A program made the position numbers and the translations under genes. A stretch of 39,591 bases of DNA from Chloroflexota bacterium (GTDB lineage: Bacteria; Chloroflexota; Limnocylindria; Limnocylindrales; CSP1-4): positions 1 to 39,591 of the forward strand of contig JAJYGK010000212.1 of assembly GCA_021790715.1 (NCBI GenBank), given 5' to 3'. Positions 24,395-32,160 of the stretch are shown in pieces (the first letter of the stretch is position 1; every line of letters starts with the position of its first letter). The notes below the pieces were generated by a model. The model saw only the letters and a list, made by a program, of their open reading frames with translations, did no database searches and was not told the origin of the DNA.

Positions 24395-25084
24395 TTGCCG
24401 GCTCTGCAGCACACGCCGATCCGGGTCCTGCTCGTAGACGACCATCAACTGCTCACCGATGCCCTCTCGCGCGTGCTCGAGCGCGAGCCCGACATCCAGG
24501 TCGTGGGCGTGGCACCCACCGTCTCCGACGTCCGAGAGGCGCCGCGCGCGGGCGTGGACGTCGTCCTCATGGACTACCGGCTGCCCGACGGCACGGGGTC
24601 GGAGGCGACGCGGATCGTCAAGACGCGCTGGCCGAGCGCCAGGGTCGTCATGCTCACCGCCATCACGGACGACGAGACGGTGCTCGAGTCGATCCAGGCC
24701 GGCGCCGACGGCTACCTGACCAAGGACCGCGCCGTGGCGGAGGTGGTCCAGGCCGTCCGGTCGGCGCACGCCGGCGAGATCCTGCTGCCGCGATCGGTCA
24801 TCGTCGACATCGCGCGACGCGTCGTGGCGGCCCGCGACCGCCAGCAGGATCGGGTGTTCGTCGAGCCGCTCACCCCGCGCGAGCTCGAGGTGCTGCGCGC
24901 GCTCACCGAGGGGCTCGCCTCCCCGGACATCTGCGAGCGGCTGGGCATCACGCCGAACACGCTGCGCACCCACGTCCAGAACATCATGGGCAAGCTCCAC
25001 GTGCACTCGAAGCTCGAGGCGGTCGCGTTCGCGCTGCGCCACCGCCTGGTCGAGCCGCCCCGCCCGGAGGGAACCCTCTTCTAG
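24395..25084 (+). CDS. NarL/LuxR-family response regulator, orphan
   Basis: 229 residues: receiver domain (1-125) with phospho-acceptor D60 (VVLMDYRLPDG), acidic pocket LLVDDHQ and lysine in GYLTKD; HTH_LuxR domain at about 160-225 with LTPRELEVLRALTEGLASPDICERLGITPNTLRTHVQNIMGKL. Acts as a DNA-binding transcription factor controlled by phosphorylation. No histidine kinase lies beside it. The start is TTG 24395, preceded by GGGAGGA with a normal spacing; no ATG occurs between that site and the receiver domain start. Single gene, divergent from tyrA, convergent with the zinc-ribbon gene. Confidence 0.93.
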   Translation: MPALQHTPIRVLLVDDHQLLTDALSRVLEREPDIQVVGVAPTVSDVREAPRAGVDVVLMDYRLPDGTGSEATRIVKTRWPSARVVMLTAITDDETVLESIQAGADGYLTKDRAVAEVVQAVRSAHAGEILLPRSVIVDIARRVVAARDRQQDRVFVEPLTPRELEVLRALTEGLASPDICERLGITPNTLRTHVQNIMGKLHVHSKLEAVAFALRHRLVEPPRPEGTLF

Positions 25085-25157
25085 CTCCCCTCGCCCGAGT
25101 GCTCACGGGCACATCCGAGCGCTCCGGGAGTGTCGAGACGGCGCGCCGGCAGTCGGT

Positions 25158-25400
25158 TCAGGGCGTCGCGCGACGATCGTTTCCCGAGCGCCGCTCCGTC
25201 CTGCGTCGCTCGCGACCCGGCGGACCGGGGATCTCCGGCGGGTTCCGTCGCCGCGTGGACAGGCGCCGGGCGTGCTCGCGCCGCTCGAGCTCCAGCGCCT
25301 CGCCGCAGCGCGGGCAGCGCCGCTCGTCGGGGAGCAGCACCTCCAGCGGGTCGCTCATGTAGATCCGGCGTCCACAGGTCCGGCAGGCCAGCAGCGGCAC
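25158..25400 (-). CDS. Small zinc-ribbon protein
   Basis: 80 residues from GTG 25400. Two CxxC knuckles (C6/C9 in CRTCGRR and C29/C32 in CPRCGEA) form a probable single zinc ribbon separated by 19 residues. The second half is very basic, ending GRERRRTERRSGNDRRATP, an RRxxxDRR-like motif often met in small nucleic-acid or PilZ-associated proteins, here unassigned. Could be a transcription or RNA-binding accessory protein; no function proposed. Located 177 bp from the trpB stop, so independent or weakly coupled. Confidence 0.6.
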   Translation of the reverse strand: MPLLACRTCGRRIYMSDPLEVLLPDERRCPRCGEALELERREHARRLSTRRRNPPEIPGPPGRERRRTERRSGNDRRATP

Positions 25401-25531
25401 GTGCCCACTCTCTCACAGTCGAGTGCCGTTCCGCACGCCGCCGGCGCGATCCCGGGCACCGCCTGACCCCCCGACCGGCGCGGTCCCAGGCCCCCGCGCC
25501 GCGTGGTACGCCGCCCGGCGACCGGGTACGG

Positions 25532-25558
25532 GGGCGCCCGACACGAGGCCGGACGCCC
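25532..25558 (-). terminator. Possible hairpin after trpB
   Basis: Inverted repeat of 5 + 2 bp around one G-U pair (on the minus strand) with an 11-nt loop just beyond the trpB stop, followed by no T-run. The remaining part of this 177-bp gap shows nothing else recognised. Confidence 0.3.
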
Positions 25559-25577
25559 CCCGGTCCTGCGGGGCCGG

Positions 25578-26936
25578 TCAGACGACCGGCACCGCGTCGA
25601 GCGCCTCGCGCACCGCCTCCGCCGGGTACTCGTAATCCTCGAGCCGCCCGGCCAGGTAGCGCTCGTACGCCGACAGGTCGAAGTGGCCGTGCCCGGAGAG
25701 GCCGAAGAGGATCACGCGTGGCGTGCCCTGCTCGCGGGCCTCGATCGCCTCGTCGATCGCGACCCGGATGGCGTGCGACGACTCGGGCGCGGGCGCGATC
25801 CCCTCGGTTCGCGCGAACTGGACGCCGGCCTCGAACGTCGGCAACTGGTGCACCGCGCGGGCCTCGATGATCCCGCGCTCCTTGAGCAGGCTCACGAGCG
25901 GGGACATGCCGTGGTAGCGCAGGCCGCCGGCGTGGATCGGCTCGGGGATGAAGTCGTGTCCGAGCGTGTACATCTTCACGAGCGGGGTCAGCTTCGCGGT
26001 GTCGCCGAAGTCGTACTCGTAGACGCCGCGCGTCAGGGTCGGCGCGGCCTCCGGCTCGACCGCGACCACGCGGTACGTCGCCTCCCCGCGCAGCATCTTC
26101 CCGACGAACGGGAACGCGAGCCCGCCGAAGTTCGAGCCGCCGCCCGCGCAGGCGATCACCACGTCCGGCGCCTCGCCGGCCATCTCCATCTGCTCGATGG
26201 CCTCGATGCCGATGACGGTCTGGTGGAGCAGCACGTGGTTGAGCACCGATCCCAGCGAGTACCGCGTGTCGTCGCGCCCCGCGGCGTCCTCGACGGCCTC
26301 GCTGATCGCGATGCCCAGCGAGCCCGGGCTGTCGGGATGCTCGGCGAGCACCTGGCGGCCGTACCCGGTGGTGGGGCTCGGGCTGGCCACGACCTCCGCC
26401 CCGTAGAGCTCCATCAGGTTGCGGCGGTACGGCTTCTGGTCGTAGCTCGCCCGCACCATGTAGACCTTGACCTCGAGCCCGAAGAGCGCGCCCGCGAAGG
26501 CGAGGGCGCTGCCCCACTGGCCCGCGCCGGTCTCCGTCGCCAGGCGCCGTACGCCCTCCTGCCGGTTGTAGAACGCCTGCGCGATCGCCGTGTTCGGCTT
26601 GTGGCTGCCGGCCGGGCTGGTGCCCTCGTACTTGTAGTAGATGTGCGCCGGGGTATCGAGGGCGCGTTCCAGCCGGTGCGCGCGGTAGAGCGGCGAGGGC
26701 CGGTAGAGGCGGTAGGCCTCGCGGACGGGTCCCGGGATCTCGATCTCCCGCTCGGCGCTCACCTCCTGCTGGATGATCGCCATCGGGAAGAGCGGCGCGA
26801 GGTCGGCCGGGCCGATGGGCTGCCGCGTGCCAGGGTGCAGGACGGGCGCCGGCGGCACCGGCAGGTCCGGCACGATGTTGTACCAGGCCTTCGGGATGCG
26901 GCTCTCGTCGAGCAGGAACTTCGTCTGCGCGCTCAT
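25578..26936 (-). CDS. trpB2: Tryptophan synthase beta-like protein, TrpB2 class
   Basis: 452-residue PLP enzyme condensing serine with indole. It matches the long TrpB2 type rather than classical TrpB1: the N-terminus KFLLDESRIPKAWYNIVPDLP is characteristic. PLP lysine K113 lies in EGTSPAGSHKPNTA; the phosphate loop reads AGGGSNFGG; GAGQWGSALAFAGALFGLEVKVYMV and LGSVLNHVLLHQTVIG are typical. No trpA or other trp gene is adjacent; TrpB2 proteins can act without TrpA. The gene is preceded by its own promoter and a tRNA-Trp-sensing T-box leader, so expression should rise when charged tRNA-Trp is scarce. ATG 26936 has GAGAGG 10 nt upstream. Confidence 0.95.
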   Translation of the reverse strand: MSAQTKFLLDESRIPKAWYNIVPDLPVPPAPVLHPGTRQPIGPADLAPLFPMAIIQQEVSAEREIEIPGPVREAYRLYRPSPLYRAHRLERALDTPAHIYYKYEGTSPAGSHKPNTAIAQAFYNRQEGVRRLATETGAGQWGSALAFAGALFGLEVKVYMVRASYDQKPYRRNLMELYGAEVVASPSPTTGYGRQVLAEHPDSPGSLGIAISEAVEDAAGRDDTRYSLGSVLNHVLLHQTVIGIEAIEQMEMAGEAPDVVIACAGGGSNFGGLAFPFVGKMLRGEATYRVVAVEPEAAPTLTRGVYEYDFGDTAKLTPLVKMYTLGHDFIPEPIHAGGLRYHGMSPLVSLLKERGIIEARAVHQLPTFEAGVQFARTEGIAPAPESSHAIRVAIDEAIEAREQGTPRVILFGLSGHGHFDLSAYERYLAGRLEDYEYPAEAVREALDAVPVV

Positions 26937-26982
26937 GGCGGGTGCACCTCTCGCTCGGGGACCTCGCGGCCCGGATATGGTT

Positions 26983-27263
26983 CGACCCCGTCCCGCGAGG
27001 GACGAGGTCGAGACCTCGTGGTGCCACCCTTCGTTCCGGCCGCGCGCGGCGGCCGCTCATTCCGCGGTGCGGGGTCGTCGTTCGACGCCGTACCTGCCCG
27101 TGATAACGGTGGGTCTCCGGCCCCCGCTAGTGCGCGTCCCCTCGGCGCGGTTCGCGGGAGCGTCTCGCGGGTCCATTCCCCGTCCCGCCGTCGGCACCGG
27201 CTTCCACCACCCCGGCTCGCTGTGGCCCGCGGTTGACGGGTACTCCTCCCGGTCAACGACTGT
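26983..27263 (-). promoter_or_regulatory. T-box leader with UGG (Trp) specifier upstream of trpB2
   Basis: On the minus strand the leader contains GGAGGAGTA (27241-27249), a stem I apical pattern CAGCGAGCCGG...GGTGGAAGCCGG, and GGAATGGACCC where TGG (27173-27175), preceded by GAA and followed by A, occupies the specifier position. The conserved T-box core AGGGTGGCACCACG is at 27017-27030. A 12-bp near-perfect hairpin (one G-U) spans 26983-27010, directly after it. No T-run follows, so either GC-rich intrinsic termination or translational control is possible. Tryptophan-specific sensing by uncharged tRNA fits the gene it precedes. This 448-bp gap (26937-27384) holds nothing else except the promoter. 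Confidence 0.88.
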
Positions 27264-27269
27264 CGGGCG

Positions 27270-27298
27270 AATCTACCGGCACGGGCCCGCGTCCGCAA
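27270..27298 (-). promoter_or_regulatory. Promoter of the T-box/trpB2 transcript
   Basis: TTGCGG (-35, 27293-27298), a 17-nt spacer, and TAGATT (-10, 27270-27275) on the minus strand. The predicted start is about 27261-27263, right where the T-box structure begins. Confidence 0.6.
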
Positions 27299-27384
27299 GC
27301 GCCTGTGCTCGCCCGGCGCACCCCCGACCGCGCCGGACTGCCTGCGTCGGCCGCGCGAGCGATCCCGGGAGCCAGCCGCCCGCA

Positions 27385-28047
27385 TCAGCCGTGCGGGGTC
27401 GCCGGCCCCAGGTGCGCCTCGACCAGCGCCGTGTGCTGCGCCCCGCCGCGTCCGAGGACGCTCCGGTAGAGCACGAGGCGGTCGACGGTCCACGACAGGG
27501 CATCGGCTCCCGACCGCCTCGGGAGCGCCGGCCCCGCCCCGAGACCGACGGGACCCACGCGCAGCCTGCCGGCCCGGGTTTCCGCCAGCGCGGCATCGAG
27601 CGCGGGAACGAGCGCCGCAGGCGCCTCGCGGGCGATCGTCAGGTGCGGGCGGAACGGCTCGTGCGACACCTCCTGCGGGGCGAGCGTCGCGGTGAGCGCC
27701 GTCGCCAGCCCCGCGACCTGGTCGGCTCCCCGCTCGAGCCCGATCCACGCAACACGCCCGAACCTGCGCTCGAAGGCGCCGGCCCTCCCGAGCGACGCCT
27801 CGAAGGGCCCGGCCGTGGCCGCCGCGCGGCGGACGGCATCCTCGATGCGCGGGATCGCGCCGACCGGCGTGTCGCCCAGGAACCGGAGCGTCAGGTGCCA
27901 GGTCTCGGGCCCCAGCCAGCGCCCGCCGCGCACCTCGTCGCGCACGCGCCACAGCGCGGCCTCGAGGGCGGCCCGGACGTCACCGGGAACCGGTATCGCG
28001 ACGAACAGCCGCCACGCCTCGTCCGCACGCGGCTCGCCGGCGCTCAT
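27385..28047 (-). CDS. thpR: 2'-5' RNA ligase / RNA 2',3'-cyclic phosphodiesterase (ThpR family)
   Basis: 220-residue 2H-phosphoesterase family protein acting on RNA ends with 2',3'-cyclic phosphate. Both HxTx motifs are present: HLTLRFLGD (H51, T53) and HLTIAR (H135, T137), preceded by LFVAIPVPGDVRAAL; the fold length is normal (about 180-200 plus a short tail). Fourth gene of the DnaB-like-ppa-HAD-thpR unit, starting 42 nt after the HAD stop. No RNA partner gene is near. ATG 28047 precedes the family core by 12 residues. Confidence 0.9.
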   Translation of the reverse strand: MSAGEPRADEAWRLFVAIPVPGDVRAALEAALWRVRDEVRGGRWLGPETWHLTLRFLGDTPVGAIPRIEDAVRRAAATAGPFEASLGRAGAFERRFGRVAWIGLERGADQVAGLATALTATLAPQEVSHEPFRPHLTIAREAPAALVPALDAALAETRAGRLRVGPVGLGAGPALPRRSGADALSWTVDRLVLYRSVLGRGGAQHTALVEAHLGPATPHG

Positions 28048-28089
28048 CGCCGGCCCCTCGTGCCGCCGCGTGTCGCCGGTCGAGATGCC

Positions 28090-28872
28090 TCAGTGCCCAT
28101 CATCGGACGCCGCCGTCCCGACGCCGAGCAGGCGCACGAGCGAGAGCAGGTCGGGCACCACCGGGACGTCGGGCCGGCCGGGAATGCCGTCCGCGTAACG
28201 CCCGGCGCGGTCGAGGAGCACCGGCCGGATCCCCAGCCGGGCCGCCCCGGAGACGTCCGCGTCGGGGTTGTCGCCCACGTGCATCGCCCGCTCCGGAGCG
28301 ATTCCCGTCACCTGGAGCGCGTGCGCGAAGATCTCGGGCTGCGGCTTGACGTATCCCACCCGGGCCGACGCGACGACCGCCTCGAAGTGGTGTGCCAGCT
28401 CGAGGTCGTGCAGCAGCTCGGGCAGCGCCCACACCCAGTTGCTGATCACGGCGCGCCGGATGCCCGCCGCGCCGATCGACTCGAGCGCCGGCTGCACGTC
28501 GGGGAAGACCCGCCACGCCGCGCGCCGCTCGAAGAAGCGCCCCAGGTGCCGGTAGAACTCATCCGGCAGGTCCTCGTAGCCGAGCAGCGCCATGGCCCGG
28601 ACGTCGAAGGCCTTGATCCGCTGGTACGAGCTCTCGGGCGTCGCCTCGAACGGGCCCGGCGCGTCCCACAGCCCCTCACCGAGCGCCCGCGCGAACGCCG
28701 TCGCCAGCGCGTCGGCGTCCACGTCGAGTCCCCAGGAGGTGGCGGCGGCGAGGTAGGCCCCGGTCCACGACGGATCGACGCGGATCAGCGTGTCGCCGAT
28801 GTCGAAGAAGATCAGCTCCGGGCGCGGTTGCAGGACGGGACCGGTCGCCGGATCCGGCTGTCCGAGGCTCAT
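28090..28872 (-). CDS. HAD-superfamily hydrolase with a DxGDT motif I
   Basis: 260 residues with cap and Rossmann domains. Motif I is FFDIGDTL: D24 (nucleophile) is kept but the usual second Asp (D26 in DxDxT) is Gly, with Asp at the next position. Motif II is VISNW, motif III KPQPEIF, motif IV HVGDNPDADVSGA. HAD proteins with a replaced acid/base Asp include HDHD3-like members; catalysis may be altered. The substrate is unknown. ATG 28872 overlaps the ppa stop by ATGA, so it is translationally coupled to pyrophosphatase. Confidence 0.87.
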   Translation of the reverse strand: MSLGQPDPATGPVLQPRPELIFFDIGDTLIRVDPSWTGAYLAAATSWGLDVDADALATAFARALGEGLWDAPGPFEATPESSYQRIKAFDVRAMALLGYEDLPDEFYRHLGRFFERRAAWRVFPDVQPALESIGAAGIRRAVISNWVWALPELLHDLELAHHFEAVVASARVGYVKPQPEIFAHALQVTGIAPERAMHVGDNPDADVSGAARLGIRPVLLDRAGRYADGIPGRPDVPVVPDLLSLVRLLGVGTAASDDGH

Positions 28873-29408
28873 GCTCCCGGGTGCGTGCCGCCCGGCCGCC
28901 CGGCCTGCTCGCGCTCCCAGCGCGCCCGGTCCGCGCGCAGCATGGCGAGCGCGGTCTCCCGGTCGCGCCAGCCGAGCACCTCGACGGCCTTGTTCTCGAG
29001 CAGCTTGTAGGTCTCGAAGAAGTGCTCGATCTCCACCAGGCGGTGCGGCGACACGTCGTCGAGCGACTCGATGTGCGCGTAGAGCGGGTCGGCGAGCGCC
29101 ACGCTCAGGACCTTGAAGTCGTCCCCGTTCTCGTCGCGCATCGCCAGGCCGCCCACCGGTCGCACCCAGATGTGGCAGCCGGTGAACGTCGGCTCCCCGA
29201 TCAGGACCAGGACGTCGGTGTGGTCGCCGTCGTCGGCCCGGGTCCCCTCGATGAAGCCGTAGTCGAAGTTGTAGTACACGGCCGAGCTGAGGACGCGGTC
29301 CAGACGGAAGACATTGGCATGCTCGTCGAACTCGTACTTGTTCCGGTTGCCGGAGGGGATCTCGATGACGGCCTCGATGACCTCCGGGAAGCGTGCGGCG
29401 GCGTCCAT
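28869..29408 (-). CDS. ppa: Inorganic pyrophosphatase (family I, soluble)
   Basis: 179-residue enzyme hydrolysing PPi in the cytoplasm. Family residues are kept: IEIPSGNRNKYEFDE, RVLSSAVYYNFDYGFI, the Asp triad D60/D62/D65 and later MRDENGDDFKVLSV. The signature loop reads DGDHTDVLVL instead of DxDPLD, so the Pro-Leu is His-Thr between retained metal ligands. ATG 29408 is chosen over an upstream in-frame extension because it begins the conserved domain and lies 4 nt after the DnaB-like stop. Second gene of its unit. Confidence 0.93.
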   Translation of the reverse strand: MDAAARFPEVIEAVIEIPSGNRNKYEFDEHANVFRLDRVLSSAVYYNFDYGFIEGTRADDGDHTDVLVLIGEPTFTGCHIWVRPVGGLAMRDENGDDFKVLSVALADPLYAHIESLDDVSPHRLVEIEHFFETYKLLENKAVEVLGWRDRETALAMLRADRARWEREQAGRPGGTHPGA

Positions 29409-29412
29409 CCCG

Positions 29413-30570
29413 TCAGTCGTTGTAGAGCCGCTCTTCGATGAGCTTCTCCTGGACGGTGCGGCCATCCGGGTCGAAGCACGAGAACTCGAAGTGCTTCTCG
29501 TACTCCAGGTCGACGTTGTCCTTGCCGCCGCGGTTCTTCTCGACGCTCACGATGACCCAGTCGCGGAAGCGCTGCGCCTGGTACGGGTTGAACTCGATGT
29601 TGACCTTGGCGACGATGTGGTACTTCTCGTTGAGGATCAGGATGATGTCCGCCTCGTAGTTGATGGCCGACGAGCCGCGCAGGTGGTGGTTGCGCAGCCG
29701 GGAGGCCTTCAGGCCCTCCTTGTCGGCCGCCACGATCGCGATGAGCGGCACCCCCTCGGAGAGGGCGACGTCCTTCAGCCCGTTGACCACGTACGTGACC
29801 TTCTCGGTCTCGTTGGGCGGCTCGGGGATGACCGGCACCTTCTGGAGGTAGTCGACGAAGACCACGAGCTGCCGGTCGCCGGAGAGGTCGCGGTGCTGCT
29901 GGACGAGCAGCCGCATGTTCTCGACGGTGGAGGCGGTCTGCGATCCCTTCAGGAGGAACAGCGACTCGCCGTAGCGGCCGATCCGCTCGAGGGCCGGCCG
30001 CAGGCGGGGGTTCGACGCGAGCTGGTGCCCGGCCTCGCCCTCGACCATCCAGCTGCCGAGGATCTCGCGGCGGACGTCCTGGATCTTGATCGCCCCGGTC
30101 GTCTGCGGCAGGTGGACGAGCGCGGACTCGGCCGCGATGAGCCGGTTGAGGAGGTACTCCTCGTCGTGTTCGAAGCAGATGTACAGCACGTTCGCGAGGC
30201 CGCTCGAGGCGATGTTGCGCGCCATCTGGAGCGCCATCGTCGTCTTGCCGGTCCCCTGCGCACCGCCCAGGAGGAGCATCTCACCGGGCCGCAGCCCGCC
30301 GCCGATGGTCTTGTCGAGCGGCGTGAACCCGAGCGGCACGGGCTGGTAGCGGGCGACGTCCCCGGTCGAGATTCGCTCGTTCAGGTTGACCAGGATGTCC
30401 AGCGCCGACTGGGGGCGCATGGATCCCCCGTCGGCCTCCAGGTGCCAGGGCTCCATGGCCTCCGCGGCCATGCCATCGTCCATGGTCATGCCATCGTCCA
30501 TGGCCGTGCCATCGTCGCCGGACGGCACGGGCGCCCCCGGCACGTCCATGGGCTGTGCAGTGGTCTCCAC
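29413..30570 (-). CDS. DnaB-like RecA-fold ATPase without the N-terminal helicase domain
   Basis: 385 residues. The core (about 75-385) matches the ATPase domain of replicative helicases: GFTPLDKTIGGGLRPGEMLLLGGAQGTGKTTMALQMA (Walker A 102-110), FEHDEEYLL, VVFVDYLQKVP (Walker B), RGSSAINYEADIILILNEK and a C-terminal VEKNRGGKDNVDLEYEKHFEFSCFD. The DnaG-binding N-terminal domain of DnaB is absent; instead there is a Met/Asp-rich, repeat-coded segment (about 20-40). GTG 30570 is chosen: it has GGAGG 9 nt upstream, while the upstream ATG 30606 lies inside the TATGAT -10 element. Heads an operon with ppa, HAD and thpR. May be a DNA-remodelling ATPase; helicase activity is not established. Confidence 0.83.
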   Translation of the reverse strand: METTAQPMDVPGAPVPSGDDGTAMDDGMTMDDGMAAEAMEPWHLEADGGSMRPQSALDILVNLNERISTGDVARYQPVPLGFTPLDKTIGGGLRPGEMLLLGGAQGTGKTTMALQMARNIASSGLANVLYICFEHDEEYLLNRLIAAESALVHLPQTTGAIKIQDVRREILGSWMVEGEAGHQLASNPRLRPALERIGRYGESLFLLKGSQTASTVENMRLLVQQHRDLSGDRQLVVFVDYLQKVPVIPEPPNETEKVTYVVNGLKDVALSEGVPLIAIVAADKEGLKASRLRNHHLRGSSAINYEADIILILNEKYHIVAKVNIEFNPYQAQRFRDWVIVSVEKNRGGKDNVDLEYEKHFEFSCFDPDGRTVQEKLIEERLYND

Positions 30571-30601
30571 CAGCTCATACCTCCGGGCGGAACGTGGCCC
30601 G

Positions 30602-30607
30602 ATCATA
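30602..30607 (-). promoter_or_regulatory. -10 element of the DnaB-like operon (TATGAT)
   Basis: TATGAT on the minus strand, giving a start near 30596 and a leader of about 25 nt with GGAGG before GTG 30570. It overlaps, and so rules out, the ATG at 30606. Confidence 0.5.
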
Positions 30608-30760
30608 GCATCCGGATTCGGCGCTTCCGGTGGTACGAACGGTGCCGCCACGAGCGGTACCGCCGGTCGCGACCGTCGCGCCCCGGCGGCGGGCGGCCGG
30701 CGACGGCATGCCGCGCCGGCCTCGCCTTTCGTCCCGCCGGGCCTGCCGCTCCCGGACCCG

Positions 30761-32149
30761 CTACTCGAGCGGCGTCTCCGCGAGTGCCTGCCAGTAGCGC
30801 ACGATGGTCCGCGTCCCCTGCTCGTAGTTGTCGAGGCGCATCGATTCGTTCGGGGCATGGGCGCGGTCGTCGGGAGGCGTGAAGCCGAGCAGCACCACGG
30901 GCAGCCCGAGGATCGATTCGAACGAGGCGGTGACGGGGACCGATCCGCCCTCGCGGATGTACACCGGGTCGCCGCCGAACACCTCGCGGAGGCTCCGGGC
31001 CGCCGCCTGCGTCGCCGGGTGGTCGATCGGCGTCAGCGACGGCAGGCCACCGTGGATGTAGGTGACCTCCACCCGCACGCCCGCCGGGGCAAGCTGCAGG
31101 ATGCGATCGCGGACGAGCGCGAAGATGCGCTCCGGGTCCTGGTCGCGCACCAGCCGGCAGCTGACCTTGGCGTGGGCGTGCGCCGGGATGATCGTCTTGG
31201 CGCCCTCCCCCTGGAAGCCGCCCCAGATGCCGTTCACCTCGAGCGTCGGCCGCCCGCCGCGCCGCTCGAGCGTCGTGAAGCCGCTCTCGCCCCACAGCGC
31301 GTCGACTCCGGTGGACGCGCGGTAGGCATCCTCGTCGAACGGCAGCCGCGCGAACTCCTCGCGGTCGCGCACGGACAGCGGCCGCACGTCGTCGTAGAAG
31401 CCCGGCACGTTCACGCGCCCCTCGGCGTCGTGCAGGCCGGCGACGATCTCGCAGAGGACCGTCGCCGGGTTCCGGACCGTGCCCCCGTACCCCCCGGAGT
31501 GGAGATCGACCGTCGGTCCCGAGACGTTCAGCTGCGCGTACATGATGCCGCGCAGCCCGACGGTGATCGCCGGCACGTTCCCGTCGAAGAAGCCGGTGTC
31601 GCTCACGACCGCCAGGTCGGCGGCAAGTCGCTCCCGGTTCGCCGACAGCCAGTGGTCGAGGTGCTCGGAGCCCGATTCCTCCTCGCCCTCGAAGACGTAC
31701 TTCAGGTTGATGGGCAGCGTGCCGCCGTCGGCAAGCCAGCCACGGGCGGCCTGCAGGTGCGCGTGGACGTTCGACTTGTCGTCCGCCGCCCCGCGCGCGT
31801 AGACGCGCCCTCCCTCGACGCGGGGATCGAACGGCGGCTTCTCCCACAGGTCGAGGGGGTCTGCCGGCTGCACGTCGTAGTGGCCGTACACGAGCACGGT
31901 CGGGCGGCCCTCCGCGTGGAGCCAGTCCGCGTACACGACCGGGTGGCCCTCGGTCTCCGCCACCTCGACGTGCTCGAGGCCGGCCTGGCGGAGGTGATCG
32001 GCCAGGAAGCCGGCCGCCCGCCGGCAGTCCGCCGCGTGCGCCGGCAGCGTCGAGATGCTGGGGATCCGCAGGAACTCGAGGTAGTCCGCGAGGCGTTCCT
32101 CCCGCGTTTCGTCGAGCCACGCGTCGATGTCCGCCGGGTGCCGTGCCAT
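30761..32149 (-). CDS. M20-family zinc dipeptidase
   Basis: 462-residue cytoplasmic dipeptidase/peptidase of the carnosinase-like M20 branch. Metal and catalytic motifs: VYGHYDVQPADP, RGAADDKSN, EGEEESGSEH, VVSDTGFFDGNVPAI and C-terminal HAPNES (metal ligand His). A dimerisation domain (about 210-350) interrupts the catalytic fold. ATG 32149 is preferred over ATG 32161 because GGAGG lies 5 nt before it, inside the alternative start. Single gene between ftsH (upstream) and the DnaB-like operon; separated from ftsH by a long palindrome. Substrates are probably dipeptides from turnover. Confidence 0.92.
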   Translation of the reverse strand: MARHPADIDAWLDETREERLADYLEFLRIPSISTLPAHAADCRRAAGFLADHLRQAGLEHVEVAETEGHPVVYADWLHAEGRPTVLVYGHYDVQPADPLDLWEKPPFDPRVEGGRVYARGAADDKSNVHAHLQAARGWLADGGTLPINLKYVFEGEEESGSEHLDHWLSANRERLAADLAVVSDTGFFDGNVPAITVGLRGIMYAQLNVSGPTVDLHSGGYGGTVRNPATVLCEIVAGLHDAEGRVNVPGFYDDVRPLSVRDREEFARLPFDEDAYRASTGVDALWGESGFTTLERRGGRPTLEVNGIWGGFQGEGAKTIIPAHAHAKVSCRLVRDQDPERIFALVRDRILQLAPAGVRVEVTYIHGGLPSLTPIDHPATQAAARSLREVFGGDPVYIREGGSVPVTASFESILGLPVVLLGFTPPDDRAHAPNESMRLDNYEQGTRTIVRYWQALAETPLE

Positions 32150-32160
32150 CGGGTCCTCCA

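Noticed and set aside
30571..30606. ATG 30606 as start of the DnaB-like gene
   Set aside because: It overlaps the TATGAT element of the likely promoter and has no ribosome site; GTG 30570 has GGAGG at 9 nt.
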